Assembly (NCBI GenBank): GCA_031254795.1
Contig: JAIRTS010000001.1
Span: 1-5,961, forward strand
From: Treponema sp.
Lineage (GTDB): Bacteria > Spirochaetota > Spirochaetia > Treponematales > Breznakiellaceae
DNA length: 5,961 bases
Direction of reading: 5' to 3'
Numbering within the stretch: position 1 is the stretch's first letter; each line of letters starts with the position of its first letter. Positions 1 through 4,572 of the stretch are shown piece by piece. The notes under the pieces are model-generated. The model worked only from the letters and a program-made list of their open reading frames with translations. It did no database searches and had not been told where the DNA came from. The translations under genes and the position numbers were made by a program.

Positions 1-1
1 G

Positions 2-586
2 TGCGATTACTGCATTTACACAAATTACGGAAATTCCTCTTACGCGACGCGGCAAGCCGTGAACATGCGCTCGCTGCTCGCGTTCGTGGACAGGCGCAAC
101 GCCGAGAACGGCGTCTCCACCAACTTCGCGGCCTCGGCGGCGGCCACCGCTCAGGCCGCCACCGACAACATCGTGAAAGCCCTGTTTAACAACGACGGTC
201 GCCTCGCCCCGAAACGGGTGTTCGCCCACAGTGGAATATACGCCAATGACTTCAGCCATCCTCCTTATTCGCATGCCGAGATCGAATTTTTCTTAGGGGA
301 ATATATTGACAAGCTGAATATAAAATTCATCACCGGCAGAAACACAAACCCGCTTCTAAATACCCCCGCAATATTAAGCGTAAAAGACAAATCCGGCGAA
401 GTCTGGAAAACTATATTGGAGGAGCGTTACAACGAATATCCCGAAAAGGCTGTCTCCGTAGACATCGACGACGTCAAAGCGGGGACGTCAATAAAATTCA
501 TCGTAGGCGGAGACAACACCCACGGCGCCTTTTATACGTACATGAAAAACATATCCGTCACGCGCCCCAAAAGGCTCATCCCTTGA
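2..586 (+). CDS. C-terminal part of an unrecognised protein (5' end outside window)
   Basis: The reading frame is open from the first bases of the window to a TGA at 584-586, so this is the 3' end of a longer gene. The GTG at 59 is internal and is not a likely start, because the frame upstream of it reads smoothly (CDYCIYTNYGNSSYATRQAV). About 194 residues are visible. The first 60 are Ala-rich and probably helical (AASAAATAQAATDNIVKAL). The remaining 130 have alternating hydrophobic strands (ITGRNTNPLL, AILSVKDKSG, AVSVDIDDVKAG, SIKFIVGG) and look like a beta-sandwich ending in YMKNISVTRP. That suggests a binding or accessory domain, but I recognise no family and propose no function. The first 200 bases are clearly more GC-rich than the rest. 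It converges on the lipoprotein gene that follows. Confidence 0.75.
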   Translation, partial: CDYCIYTNYGNSSYATRQAVNMRSLLAFVDRRNAENGVSTNFAASAAATAQAATDNIVKALFNNDGRLAPKRVFAHSGIYANDFSHPPYSHAEIEFFLGEYIDKLNIKFITGRNTNPLLNTPAILSVKDKSGEVWKTILEERYNEYPEKAVSVDIDDVKAGTSIKFIVGGDNTHGAFYTYMKNISVTRPKRLIP

Positions 587-645
587 CTCTCTTGGCAAAT
601 AAGCGCGATTGGAATAAAGACTGATACTATTACTAATTTAATCAT

Positions 646-683
646 CACCCCACTCTATGTTGACTACGACCATAGGTGGGGTG
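646..683. terminator. Long hairpin between two convergent genes
   Basis: CACCCCACTCTATG (646-659) pairs with CATAGGTGGGGTG (671-683), with one bulged base. The 11-nt loop can add a further TTG/CGA pairing. The hairpin starts 3 bp beyond the stop of the lipoprotein gene (read on the minus strand) and about 60 bp beyond the stop of the plus-strand gene, so it is well placed to end transcription from both sides. Neither side has a clear run of U directly after the stem. It may therefore act as an mRNA 3' stabiliser or a Rho-assisted terminator instead. Confidence 0.5.
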
Positions 684-686
684 CCA

Positions 687-1442
687 TCAAAAAAAAACTA
701 TTTGCTTCCTAACCACTGGTATATTCCATCTGGATCCCGTTCCGCTAAAGAATGATAAAGGATCTAATGCGTAAGCACGTAATTGTATTGTTGCCACCGA
801 AGCTGTCAGCGGCGCAACTATAGTCGCTGAAGGCGTATCGTCATTCACGTATGACGATGCAATATTGTTAAATGCGCCTGAATAATCATCAATTGGCGCA
901 ATATAAAAATGGTGATAATCATGCGATATGAAAGGATTCTTTATGTCAAATCGATATGTTGCGATAAATTCATGGCCGACCTCTACTTGATCCGGCACTG
1001 CAAGAGACAAGTCAATGCTTCTTAGCGTAACATTTATTATATTTGTACCTGACGTAATATTTTTATTTTCCAAATAACCGCTAGCGTATAGGGTTCCATA
1101 TATATCATACGCCTTTATTCCGGCCATTAATACAATGTCATAAGTTCCTATAGGAATTTGCATTTCAATATATTCATCGCTTAAATTTGCATCTGCCGAA
1201 TATTTTTCTCCTGTATGTCGTCGAAAAAAAACTCCAAAATAATCACTTGCTCCAAACATATCTTCATGTGTCAATTCAATCGCGTCATCAATGGAAACGC
1301 TTCTTGATGTTTGCTGATGCGAAAGTGGTATATTTATATGAGCGTACTCTGTCTTTACGGACGGAACGTTTTCAAACTGCGGTTGATCGCACCCTATAAA
1401 CGCTACGCATACGAATAATATAGATACAAACAGATTTTTCAT
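687..1442 (-). CDS. Putative outer-membrane or periplasmic lipoprotein of unknown function
   Basis: 251 residues. The N-terminus MKNLFVSILFVCVAFIGC is a classic lipoprotein signal peptide: a Lys after Met, a hydrophobic core, and a lipobox (AFIG before Cys18). Cys18 should therefore be lipidated after signal peptidase II cleavage. The mature part is rich in beta-strands (YIEMQIPIGTYDIVLMAGIK, NIINVTLRSIDLSLAV, EFIATYRFDI), consistent with one or two immunoglobulin-like or sandwich domains on the cell surface or in the periplasm. I recognise no named family. The ATG at 1442 is supported by a strong ribosome site (GGGAGGAGGAG, about 4 bp upstream). The gene stands alone, 79 bp downstream of relE, with its own candidate promoter. 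A hairpin directly follows its stop. Lipoproteins of this general size and make-up are typical of spirochaetes, but this is not proof of origin. Confidence 0.85.
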   Translation of the reverse strand: MKNLFVSILFVCVAFIGCDQPQFENVPSVKTEYAHINIPLSHQQTSRSVSIDDAIELTHEDMFGASDYFGVFFRRHTGEKYSADANLSDEYIEMQIPIGTYDIVLMAGIKAYDIYGTLYASGYLENKNITSGTNIINVTLRSIDLSLAVPDQVEVGHEFIATYRFDIKNPFISHDYHHFYIAPIDDYSGAFNNIASSYVNDDTPSATIVAPLTASVATIQLRAYALDPLSFFSGTGSRWNIPVVRKQIVFF

Positions 1443-1453
1443 CGTCTCCTCCT

Positions 1454-1489
1454 CCCGTAAATGTCAACACATATCCCGCTTTTTGTCAA
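1454..1489 (-). promoter_or_regulatory. Candidate promoter/operator of the lipoprotein gene, tandem TTGACA motif
   Basis: On the minus strand, TTGACAAAAAGCGGG (1489-1475) and TTGACATTTACGGG (1467-1454) form an imperfect direct repeat with a 22-bp pitch, about two helical turns. The upstream TTGACA is a perfect -35 hexamer. The best -10 at 17-bp spacing is only TGACAT, so promoter strength is uncertain. The downstream copy is too close to the ribosome site to be a -35 itself and could instead be half of a protein binding site. Confidence 0.35.
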
Positions 1490-1521
1490 TCTCGAATCGG
1501 CGATAATTTGACACGTCGTCT

Positions 1522-1806
1522 CTAATTCAGGCGTTTTTTTGCAGTCTCATAGACGGTTTCCCTCTTGCCGATTACAAGCATAAGCACTAAAAAAATGTCG
1601 TCTTGTATTTCCGCCGCCAAACGATAATCACCCACCCTGTATTTCCAATAGCCAGACAAATTTTCTTCAAGCGGCTCTCCCAAGCTTCTTGGATCGTCCC
1701 GTTGTGAAAGTTTAACAAGAAATTTTTTTATCCTGATTTTCACAGAGTTGTCAAGCTTGTCAAAATCCTCTTTCGCCTTCTCCTCAAACCTAATCTGATA
1801 AGCCAT
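1522..1806 (-). CDS. RelE/ParE-family toxin (probable ribosome-dependent mRNA interferase)
   Basis: 94 residues starting at MAYQIRFEEKAKEDFDKL, the usual RelE length. The order of elements fits the RelE fold: strand 1 (residues 2-7), two helices (8-36), then strands including SGYWKYRVGDYRL (51-63) and IFLVLMLVIGKRETVY (71-86). The conserved W-K-Y-R-V-G-D-Y-R-L block and the basic and tyrosine residues near the end (K81, R82, Y86) sit where RelE toxins carry mRNA-cleaving residues. The longer frame upstream lacks family resemblance and runs through the antitoxin gene, so ATG 1806 is chosen. It overlaps the antitoxin gene by 17 bp, and a GAGG ribosome site lies inside that gene. Translational coupling is therefore expected. 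In this family the free toxin cleaves mRNA in the ribosomal A-site. Target and activity here are inferred. Confidence 0.88.
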   Translation of the reverse strand: MAYQIRFEEKAKEDFDKLDNSVKIRIKKFLVKLSQRDDPRSLGEPLEENLSGYWKYRVGDYRLAAEIQDDIFLVLMLVIGKRETVYETAKKRLN

Positions 1807-2014
1807 CAAAAACCTCATCCAGCGAATATGTCTTTGATTGGCTCGATCTAACATTTTCCGCCCGTTGTTGCGCCAGATAAAGCAATTCGAGATCATCAAT
1901 TTTCTCTGAAATCGCTTTCTGTACATAATACGTTTTTGATCGCCCCGTCAGTTTTGAAAGCCTGTTCAACTGCGCGTGAATCTCATCTGGAACACGAATG
2001 GACATTGAAACCAT
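1790..2014 (-). CDS. RelB-type ribbon-helix-helix antitoxin
   Basis: 74 residues. The N-terminus MSIRVPDEIHAQLNRLSKLT is a typical ribbon-helix-helix strand plus first helix, followed by GRSKTYYVQKAI, a signature of RelB/CopG-type antitoxins. The C-terminal half (DDLELLYLAQQRAENV to EVFDGLSD) is the acidic tail that normally wraps around and neutralises RelE. ATG 2014 is preceded by AGGAGG with only 4 bp spacing. The in-frame ATG at 2005 would give 13 bp, so 2014 is preferred. Longer frames upstream have no support. It is the first gene of a two-gene operon with the toxin, and it probably represses its own promoter through the inverted repeat directly upstream. Confidence 0.9.
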   Translation of the reverse strand: MVSMSIRVPDEIHAQLNRLSKLTGRSKTYYVQKAISEKIDDLELLYLAQQRAENVRSSQSKTYSLDEVFDGLSD

Positions 2015-2020
2015 ATTTCC

Positions 2021-2061
2021 TCCTGTAATACAAGTATTACAGGATATTACACAAAAAGCAA
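2021..2061 (-). promoter_or_regulatory. Operator and candidate promoter of the relBE-like operon
   Basis: TCCTGTAATAC (2021-2031) and GTATTACAGGA (2034-2044) form a perfect 11-bp inverted repeat around a central AA. A further half-site, ATATTAC (2044-2050), lies exactly 10 bp, one helical turn, from GTATTAC (2034-2040). Such helically phased short sites are what ribbon-helix-helix dimers bind cooperatively. The repeat overlaps the antitoxin's AGGAGG, so it could also fold in mRNA and mask the ribosome site. A possible promoter on the minus strand is TTGCTT (2061-2056), a 16-bp spacer, then TAATAC (2039-2034). Both hexamers are imperfect, and the -10 would lie inside the operator. Confidence 0.65.
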
Positions 2062-2077
2062 GCCCCATATCTTTTAG

Positions 2078-2290
2078 TTTTTCCAAGAAGACGGCGCGAG
2101 CTGGACGGAGGCGACAGCCACGTTTGGAGCCGACGCCATCCTGTCCCTAGCCTATGATGGCGGCAAGTTTGTCGCCGTTGGCGATAGCGGAAAGATAGCG
2201 TATTCCCCTGACGGCGTGAACTGGACGGCGATAGGCTCCCCGCTGGGGTCGGGCGCGGCGTACGCGCTTGCGGCGCGTTCCACGCCATAG
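2078..2290 (+). pseudogene. 3' scrap of an Asp-box/WTAV beta-propeller surface protein
   Basis: The frame is open from just after a TAG at 2075-2077 to a TAG at 2288-2290, with no start codon or ribosome site. It encodes about one and a half propeller blades: DGASWTEA, then ILSLAYDGGKFVAVGDSGK, then IAYSPDGVNWTAIG. SPDGVNWT and DGASWT are Asp-box (BNR-like) motifs, and the GKFVAVGDSGKIAYS pattern is a known repeat of large secreted propeller proteins. The segment is much more GC-rich than the toxin-antitoxin genes to its left. It looks like the tail of a host gene cut off near 2087 by insertion or recombination. The last codons run into the 37-bp repeat in a frame different from the one whose stop is conserved between the two copies. 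Confidence 0.7.
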
Positions 2291-2306
2291 CGCGCAAGAC
2301 ATGACA
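2270..2306 (+). repeat. 37-bp dispersed hairpin repeat, copy A
   Basis: Matches copy B (3359-3395) at 32 of 37 positions, 19 of them in an uninterrupted identical block. It contains an inverted repeat, GCGCGTT (2273-2279) and AGCGCGC (2289-2295), around the 9-nt loop CCACGCCAT. The one imperfect pair would be G-U in plus-strand RNA. Read on the minus strand, the hairpin lies 46 bp past the stop of the zinc-ribbon gene. Read on the plus strand, both copies contain a short frame, GA(F/L)HAIARK-x-stop, with aligned stop codons. The repeat may therefore descend from the end of a coding sequence. Confidence 0.6.
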
Positions 2307-2340
2307 GACACCCGCCGCAAACCCGCTTGCGACGCTCTAT

Positions 2341-2727
2341 TTATCTATAACTCCCACAGCCTTTACATGCGGCTTCCGCAGCGCGATTTTTCATTCCGCA
2401 TTTTTTGCACACCCAAAAATCGCCTTTCACAGGGTCAGCCGCTATGGGCGGAGCGTTTTGCGGGCTTAATTGGCTCGATCCGCCGCTTGGAGGATTAGAA
2501 AATTTCCGATGCAATTCCTTCAACTGAAATTCGCTTGATTTATCCGGCGCGCCGCATATCGCTATAAGAGCGAACACCCCTAAGAAAAGGCAGAGCCAAA
2601 ACCACGCGCCTGTCGAATAGCCTTTCTCCCCGGCGACCCATCTGCCCAAAAGAGGAGTTGCAAGCCAATAAGCGATCAGTATCACAACTCCTAATGGACT
2701 GGCCAATAACGCGAAAACACCACTCAT
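2341..2727 (-). CDS. Small membrane protein with C-terminal zinc ribbon
   Basis: 128 residues. Two hydrophobic segments (about residues 6-27 and 41-60) should cross the membrane. They are followed by a polar Ser/Pro/Gly-rich linker (61-100) and a C-terminal zinc ribbon, WVCKKCGMKNRAAEAACKGC. The four cysteines (C107, C110, C121, C124) give a CX2C-X10-CX2C zinc site like those of RanBP2-type or short zinc-ribbon domains, which bind protein or nucleic acid. Short linkers near the ends of both helices suggest a hairpin with the ribbon in the cytoplasm, but topology is inferred. ATG 2727 has an ideal ribosome site (AGGAGG, 5 bp spacing). It starts 26 bp after the upstream secreted-protein gene and is probably co-transcribed with it. 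No specific function can be assigned. Confidence 0.85.
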   Translation of the reverse strand: MSGVFALLASPLGVVILIAYWLATPLLGRWVAGEKGYSTGAWFWLCLFLGVFALIAICGAPDKSSEFQLKELHRKFSNPPSGGSSQLSPQNAPPIAADPVKGDFWVCKKCGMKNRAAEAACKGCGSYR

Positions 2728-2753
2728 AATATCCTCCTAACACACCGTATAAC

Positions 2754-3269
2754 TCAAAACATCGCAGAAAACAACTCCACGAAGCCGGACGTGTCAACAT
2801 CAAAGCGATATGATGTTGAGCCTACTTTGACACTAACTTGCACGAGTCCGCCTTTTTCGAGTATTGACAGAAAATTTGCGCCGACCGAAACAAATCTCGT
2901 GCCATAGCCGGAAACTTCCCGGTAAAATGAAGACTTCACCCCCTCTCCATCTTTAACCGTAAAAGAAAAAAAGTCGGAATAAAACCATCTCGCATTTGCA
3001 TTAGATATGCCATACTCATAAAAAAGAAAATAACATTCATCCACGCCATCGACAAATATGTACACGTCTAGTTTGCTATTGCTGGCAAAGGAATTTGAAA
3101 ACTTGCCCGAAACAAGCGCGACGAGACATTTCGAGCCAGTCGGATCATCAAACTCGTCCACCAGATCCACAACTTTCCACGCCGGTTCCTCTGCAAACAT
3201 AGAAACAATATAGAAAAACAACAATAAAATTGTGAAAGCGACTTTTTCATTGAGTCTCCCAAGAAGCAT
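2754..3269 (-). CDS. Secreted or periplasmic protein of unknown function (start disputed)
   Basis: 171 residues as an uninterrupted frame. An export signal is clear: a hydrophobic core VAFTILLLFFYIVS, then MFA before EEPAWK, a good signal peptidase I site. The mature part begins WKVVDLVDEFDDPTGSK and continues as a beta-rich domain of about 140 residues, with alternating hydrophobics (LDVYIFVDG, FVSVGANFLSIL, LVQVSVKVG). I recognise no family with certainty. The ATG at 3269 has only a weak AGGG upstream. A much better start (GGGAG, 5 bp, ATG AAA AAG) lies at 3250 but is one base out of frame. Adding one A to its five-A run would give MKKVAFTILLLF, a textbook signal peptide. The gene may therefore carry a one-base deletion, or the sequence an indel error. 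It precedes the zinc-ribbon gene by 26 bp. TATAAA near 3285 on the minus strand could serve as its -10 box. Confidence 0.7.
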   Translation of the reverse strand: MLLGRLNEKVAFTILLLFFYIVSMFAEEPAWKVVDLVDEFDDPTGSKCLVALVSGKFSNSFASNSKLDVYIFVDGVDECYFLFYEYGISNANARWFYSDFFSFTVKDGEGVKSSFYREVSGYGTRFVSVGANFLSILEKGGLVQVSVKVGSTSYRFDVDTSGFVELFSAMF

Positions 3270-3291
3270 TATTTACCCTATCATTTTATAA

Positions 3292-3393
3292 CGGACGTTA
3301 GAGGAAGTCTCTTTAGCTGATTTTTCGCTTTTTTACGCTCAAAACCCCCTGTCCGAGCGCGGCGCGCTCCACGCCATAGCGCGCAAAGATTGA
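3292..3393 (+). other. Short open stretch ending in repeat B, possible gene-end remnant
   Basis: After a TAA at 3289-3291 a plus-strand frame stays open for 33 codons to TGA 3391-3393, with no ATG. Its last residues, GALHAIARKD-stop, match those encoded by copy A (GAFHAIARKT-stop), with the stops aligned. It overlaps the likely promoter region of the secreted-protein gene on the other strand. It could be a decayed 3' end of a gene once present at both places, or simply a chance frame through the repeat. I see no other gene in the 160 bp between 3270 and 3429. Confidence 0.3.
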
Positions 3394-3395
3394 CA
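3359..3395 (+). repeat. 37-bp dispersed hairpin repeat, copy B
   Basis: Second copy, in direct orientation, 1,089 bp from copy A. Here the inverted repeat is perfect: GCGCGCT (3362-3368) and AGCGCGC (3378-3384) around the same 9-nt loop. On the minus strand the hairpin begins 46 bp past the stop of the Panacea-partner gene. That is exactly the distance seen for copy A after the zinc-ribbon gene. There is no U run, so a simple intrinsic terminator is not evident. Candidate roles are an mRNA 3' structure, a REP-like element, or a recombination remnant flanking the two-gene module between the copies. Confidence 0.65.
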
Positions 3396-3429
3396 TAACC
3401 CCATCGGCGAGAGGCGACGACACGAACAT

Positions 3430-3783
3430 TCAAGAATCGGCGGCTTTTCTGACGAGTGTTTGAGGCGACACAAAAGCCTTGCTGTCTAGGGTCTGCCTGA
3501 AGCGCAAGGTAATGACAAGGCTGTCTTCATCGGTTTGTATATACGTCGCGGAAAGGCAGTCATATCCTATGCTGTATTGTTCGGGGAAAAAAGACAACTT
3601 GACCGATTGCGTCTTAACTTTTATCCGACCTTTAGCGGGTAAAGTTATCATTTCCTCATGCCCGCGCGAAGGATTGTCTGAAATGATTCTCTCCAGCTTT
3701 TCAACAAGAAGGCGAAGCCCCGGATATTTCTCCAGCGTCGCCTTTTTTTGACGCTCAGCGTACGGTGGATAAATCAAAGCCAC
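3430..3783 (-). CDS. Probable toxin partner of the Panacea antitoxin, RelE/ParE-like fold
   Basis: 117 residues with a GTG start at 3783, preceded by GGAGGAG about 10 bp upstream inside the antitoxin gene. It overlaps that gene by 29 bp, so the two are translationally coupled. The predicted layout is a short strand (ALIYPPYA), two helices (ERQKKATLEKYP and LRLLVEKLERIISDNPSRG), then a series of strands (RIKVKTQSVKLSF, YSIGYDCLSATYIQ, SLVITLRFRQ). This helix-pair-then-sheet order, with NPSRG after the second helix, resembles RelE/ParE-superfamily toxins. Overall identity to named members is not evident by eye. The toxin role rests on that layout and on its position beside a Panacea gene. It could instead be an unrelated accessory protein. 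The C-terminus TLVRKAADS is short and basic. Confidence 0.6.
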   Translation of the reverse strand: MALIYPPYAERQKKATLEKYPGLRLLVEKLERIISDNPSRGHEEMITLPAKGRIKVKTQSVKLSFFPEQYSIGYDCLSATYIQTDEDSLVITLRFRQTLDSKAFVSPQTLVRKAADS

Positions 3784-4276
3784 TCGTTTCTAACTCCTCC
3801 AAAGCGGCCGCGACGATTCGCTTCTCTTCCTCAGCAAGCGGCGGCGTGTCTTCCGGCGGAACAATTATGTGTATGTGGCTCCGCGCGAAGAAATTTTTAA
3901 TCGCGTCTTTTGATATGCCATCGCCTCGCGCGGCGTTTTTCCAGGGCGATTCGTCACGCGTCATTTGACGCAGTTTGCCCGCTGAATATTGCCCGTATTT
4001 GTCATAGACAAGCCGTACGATCTCTTTCTCGCTGTCGGCTAATGAAGACGCGCAATCCGCGATGACCGTGACCGGAAGGGAGCCGAGATATTTTAGATTA
4101 TGATAAGGCGCGGGGTATACGGGACCGTGCGGCCACGCTTCAATCGGCTCATGAAACAACGTCTTGTCGCAAAGCGCAAGATGGAAGCTTTGACAATAAT
4201 ATATGAGTTTTTGCAGTTTCATATGTGATATGAGATCATATTCTCCGTCCGCCGAGTCTTCTTTGCTTATTTCCAA
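3755..4276 (-). CDS. SocA/Panacea-domain (DUF4065) type II antitoxin
   Basis: 173 residues from a TTG start. The Panacea (SocA, DUF4065) hallmarks are plain: ISHMKLQKLIYYCQSFHLAL (16-35), LFHEPIEAWPHGPVYP (40-55), and later SPWKNAARGDGISKDAIKNFF. This domain acts as a versatile antitoxin that neutralises unrelated toxins encoded next door. In Caulobacter SocA instead works as a protease adaptor. The N-terminus is shorter than usual and lacks the ALDVA-type first helix. The start is unsure: the TTG at 4276 has no ribosome site and overlaps the -10 box of the best promoter in the window. The next in-frame ATG (4222, M19) would cut into the domain. A C-terminal extension (about 132-173, LAEEEKRIVAAALEELETSG) is helical and may touch the partner. 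It is the first gene of a two-gene operon with the putative toxin. Confidence 0.88.
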   Translation of the reverse strand: MEISKEDSADGEYDLISHMKLQKLIYYCQSFHLALCDKTLFHEPIEAWPHGPVYPAPYHNLKYLGSLPVTVIADCASSLADSEKEIVRLVYDKYGQYSAGKLRQMTRDESPWKNAARGDGISKDAIKNFFARSHIHIIVPPEDTPPLAEEEKRIVAAALEELETSGFDLSTVR

Positions 4277-4302
4277 TTATAATGGCTTTATTTTTTTGTC
4301 AA
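4276..4302 (-). promoter_or_regulatory. Consensus-like promoter for the Panacea operon
   Basis: On the minus strand TTGACA (4302-4297) and TATAAT (4281-4276) both match the sigma-70 consensus perfectly, but the spacer is only 15 bp. Transcription would begin near 4269, just inside the TTG-started frame. The real translation start would then lie downstream, or the message would need an earlier start site. TTGACAAAAA is also found upstream of the lipoprotein gene. Confidence 0.6.
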
Positions 4303-4480
4303 CTTCTTTTTTGAATAAATTTTTCGATAAATTTTAGGGCGCATTGCGCATAGCGCAATTTATATGACACTAAGGACAGTTCAAGGAACGAACGATCAGA
4401 CGGCGGCCTTATGGCGATTGATGTTGGAACAGCGCATTAGGCGGCTGCGCTGGCCGGGTCAGAAAGCCAGAAAAGCTTTT
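4303..4480. other. Intergenic stretch with a small perfect hairpin and a palindrome
   Basis: Between the Panacea promoter and the insertion sequence I see no convincing gene. ATTGCGC (4343-4349) and GCGCAAT (4353-4359) form a perfect 7-bp stem around ATA, about 40 bp upstream of the promoter. It could be an upstream regulator site or a transcript end. GAAAAGCTTTTC (4470-4481) is a 12-bp palindrome next to the element's right end. A 40-codon plus-strand frame from ATG 4364 to TAG 4484-4486 has no ribosome site and no recognisable similarity. Confidence 0.4.
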
Positions 4481-4493
4481 CGATAGTCAATAG

Positions 4494-4515
4494 CCTCCGA
4501 CAAAGCCGGAGGGTT
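4494..4515 (-). repeat. IS right-end hairpin
   Basis: CCTCCG (4494-4499) pairs with CGGAGG (4507-4512). It shares its 3' half (CAAAGCCGGAGGGTT) with the left-end hairpin, as expected for the imperfect palindromes that the Y1 transposase binds on single-stranded DNA. It lies about 60 bp beyond the tnpA stop. Confidence 0.65.
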
Positions 4516-4550
4516 GGAATTCGTGAGTCGCTCAAAGCGGTTTGTTTTGG

Positions 4551-4568
4551 AACCGCCTAAAGGCGGTT
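4551..4568 (-). terminator. Hairpin just downstream of tnpA
   Basis: AACCGCC (4551-4557) and GGCGGTT (4562-4568) form a perfect 7-bp stem with a four-base loop, 5 bp past the tnpA stop. It probably ends or protects the tnpA transcript, or blocks read-through. No U run follows on the minus strand, so termination efficiency is uncertain. Confidence 0.55.
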
Positions 4569-4572
4569 GTTG

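Noticed and set aside
1..189. Plus-strand frame starting GTG at base 1 (Arg/His-rich)
   Set aside because: Shadow of the partial gene at 2-586. Its composition is typical of an off-frame reading of GC-rich DNA.
1522..1926. Longer toxin frame from the start at 1926
   Set aside because: The extra 40 residues overlap the antitoxin gene and lack RelE similarity. ATG 1806 gives the family length and start.
3068..3262. Minus-strand frame MGDSMKKSLSQFYCCF
   Set aside because: It uses the good ATG at 3250 but reads the out-of-register frame of the secreted-protein gene, turning Trp/Arg-rich. It is only informative as a sign of the frameshift.
3362..3384. CRISPR-like repeat unit
   Set aside because: There are only two copies, 1.1 kb apart, with no spacer array or cas gene.
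2270..3395. Possible integron attC sites at the two hairpin repeats
   Set aside because: The arrangement recalls cassettes, but I find no paired GTTRRRY / RYYYAAC core sites, and all genes face the same way without an integrase in view.
4364..4486. A 40-codon plus-strand frame starting MTLRTVQGTNDQ
   Set aside because: No ribosome site, no recognisable similarity, and it sits in intergenic DNA beside an insertion sequence. Probably chance or decayed coding.
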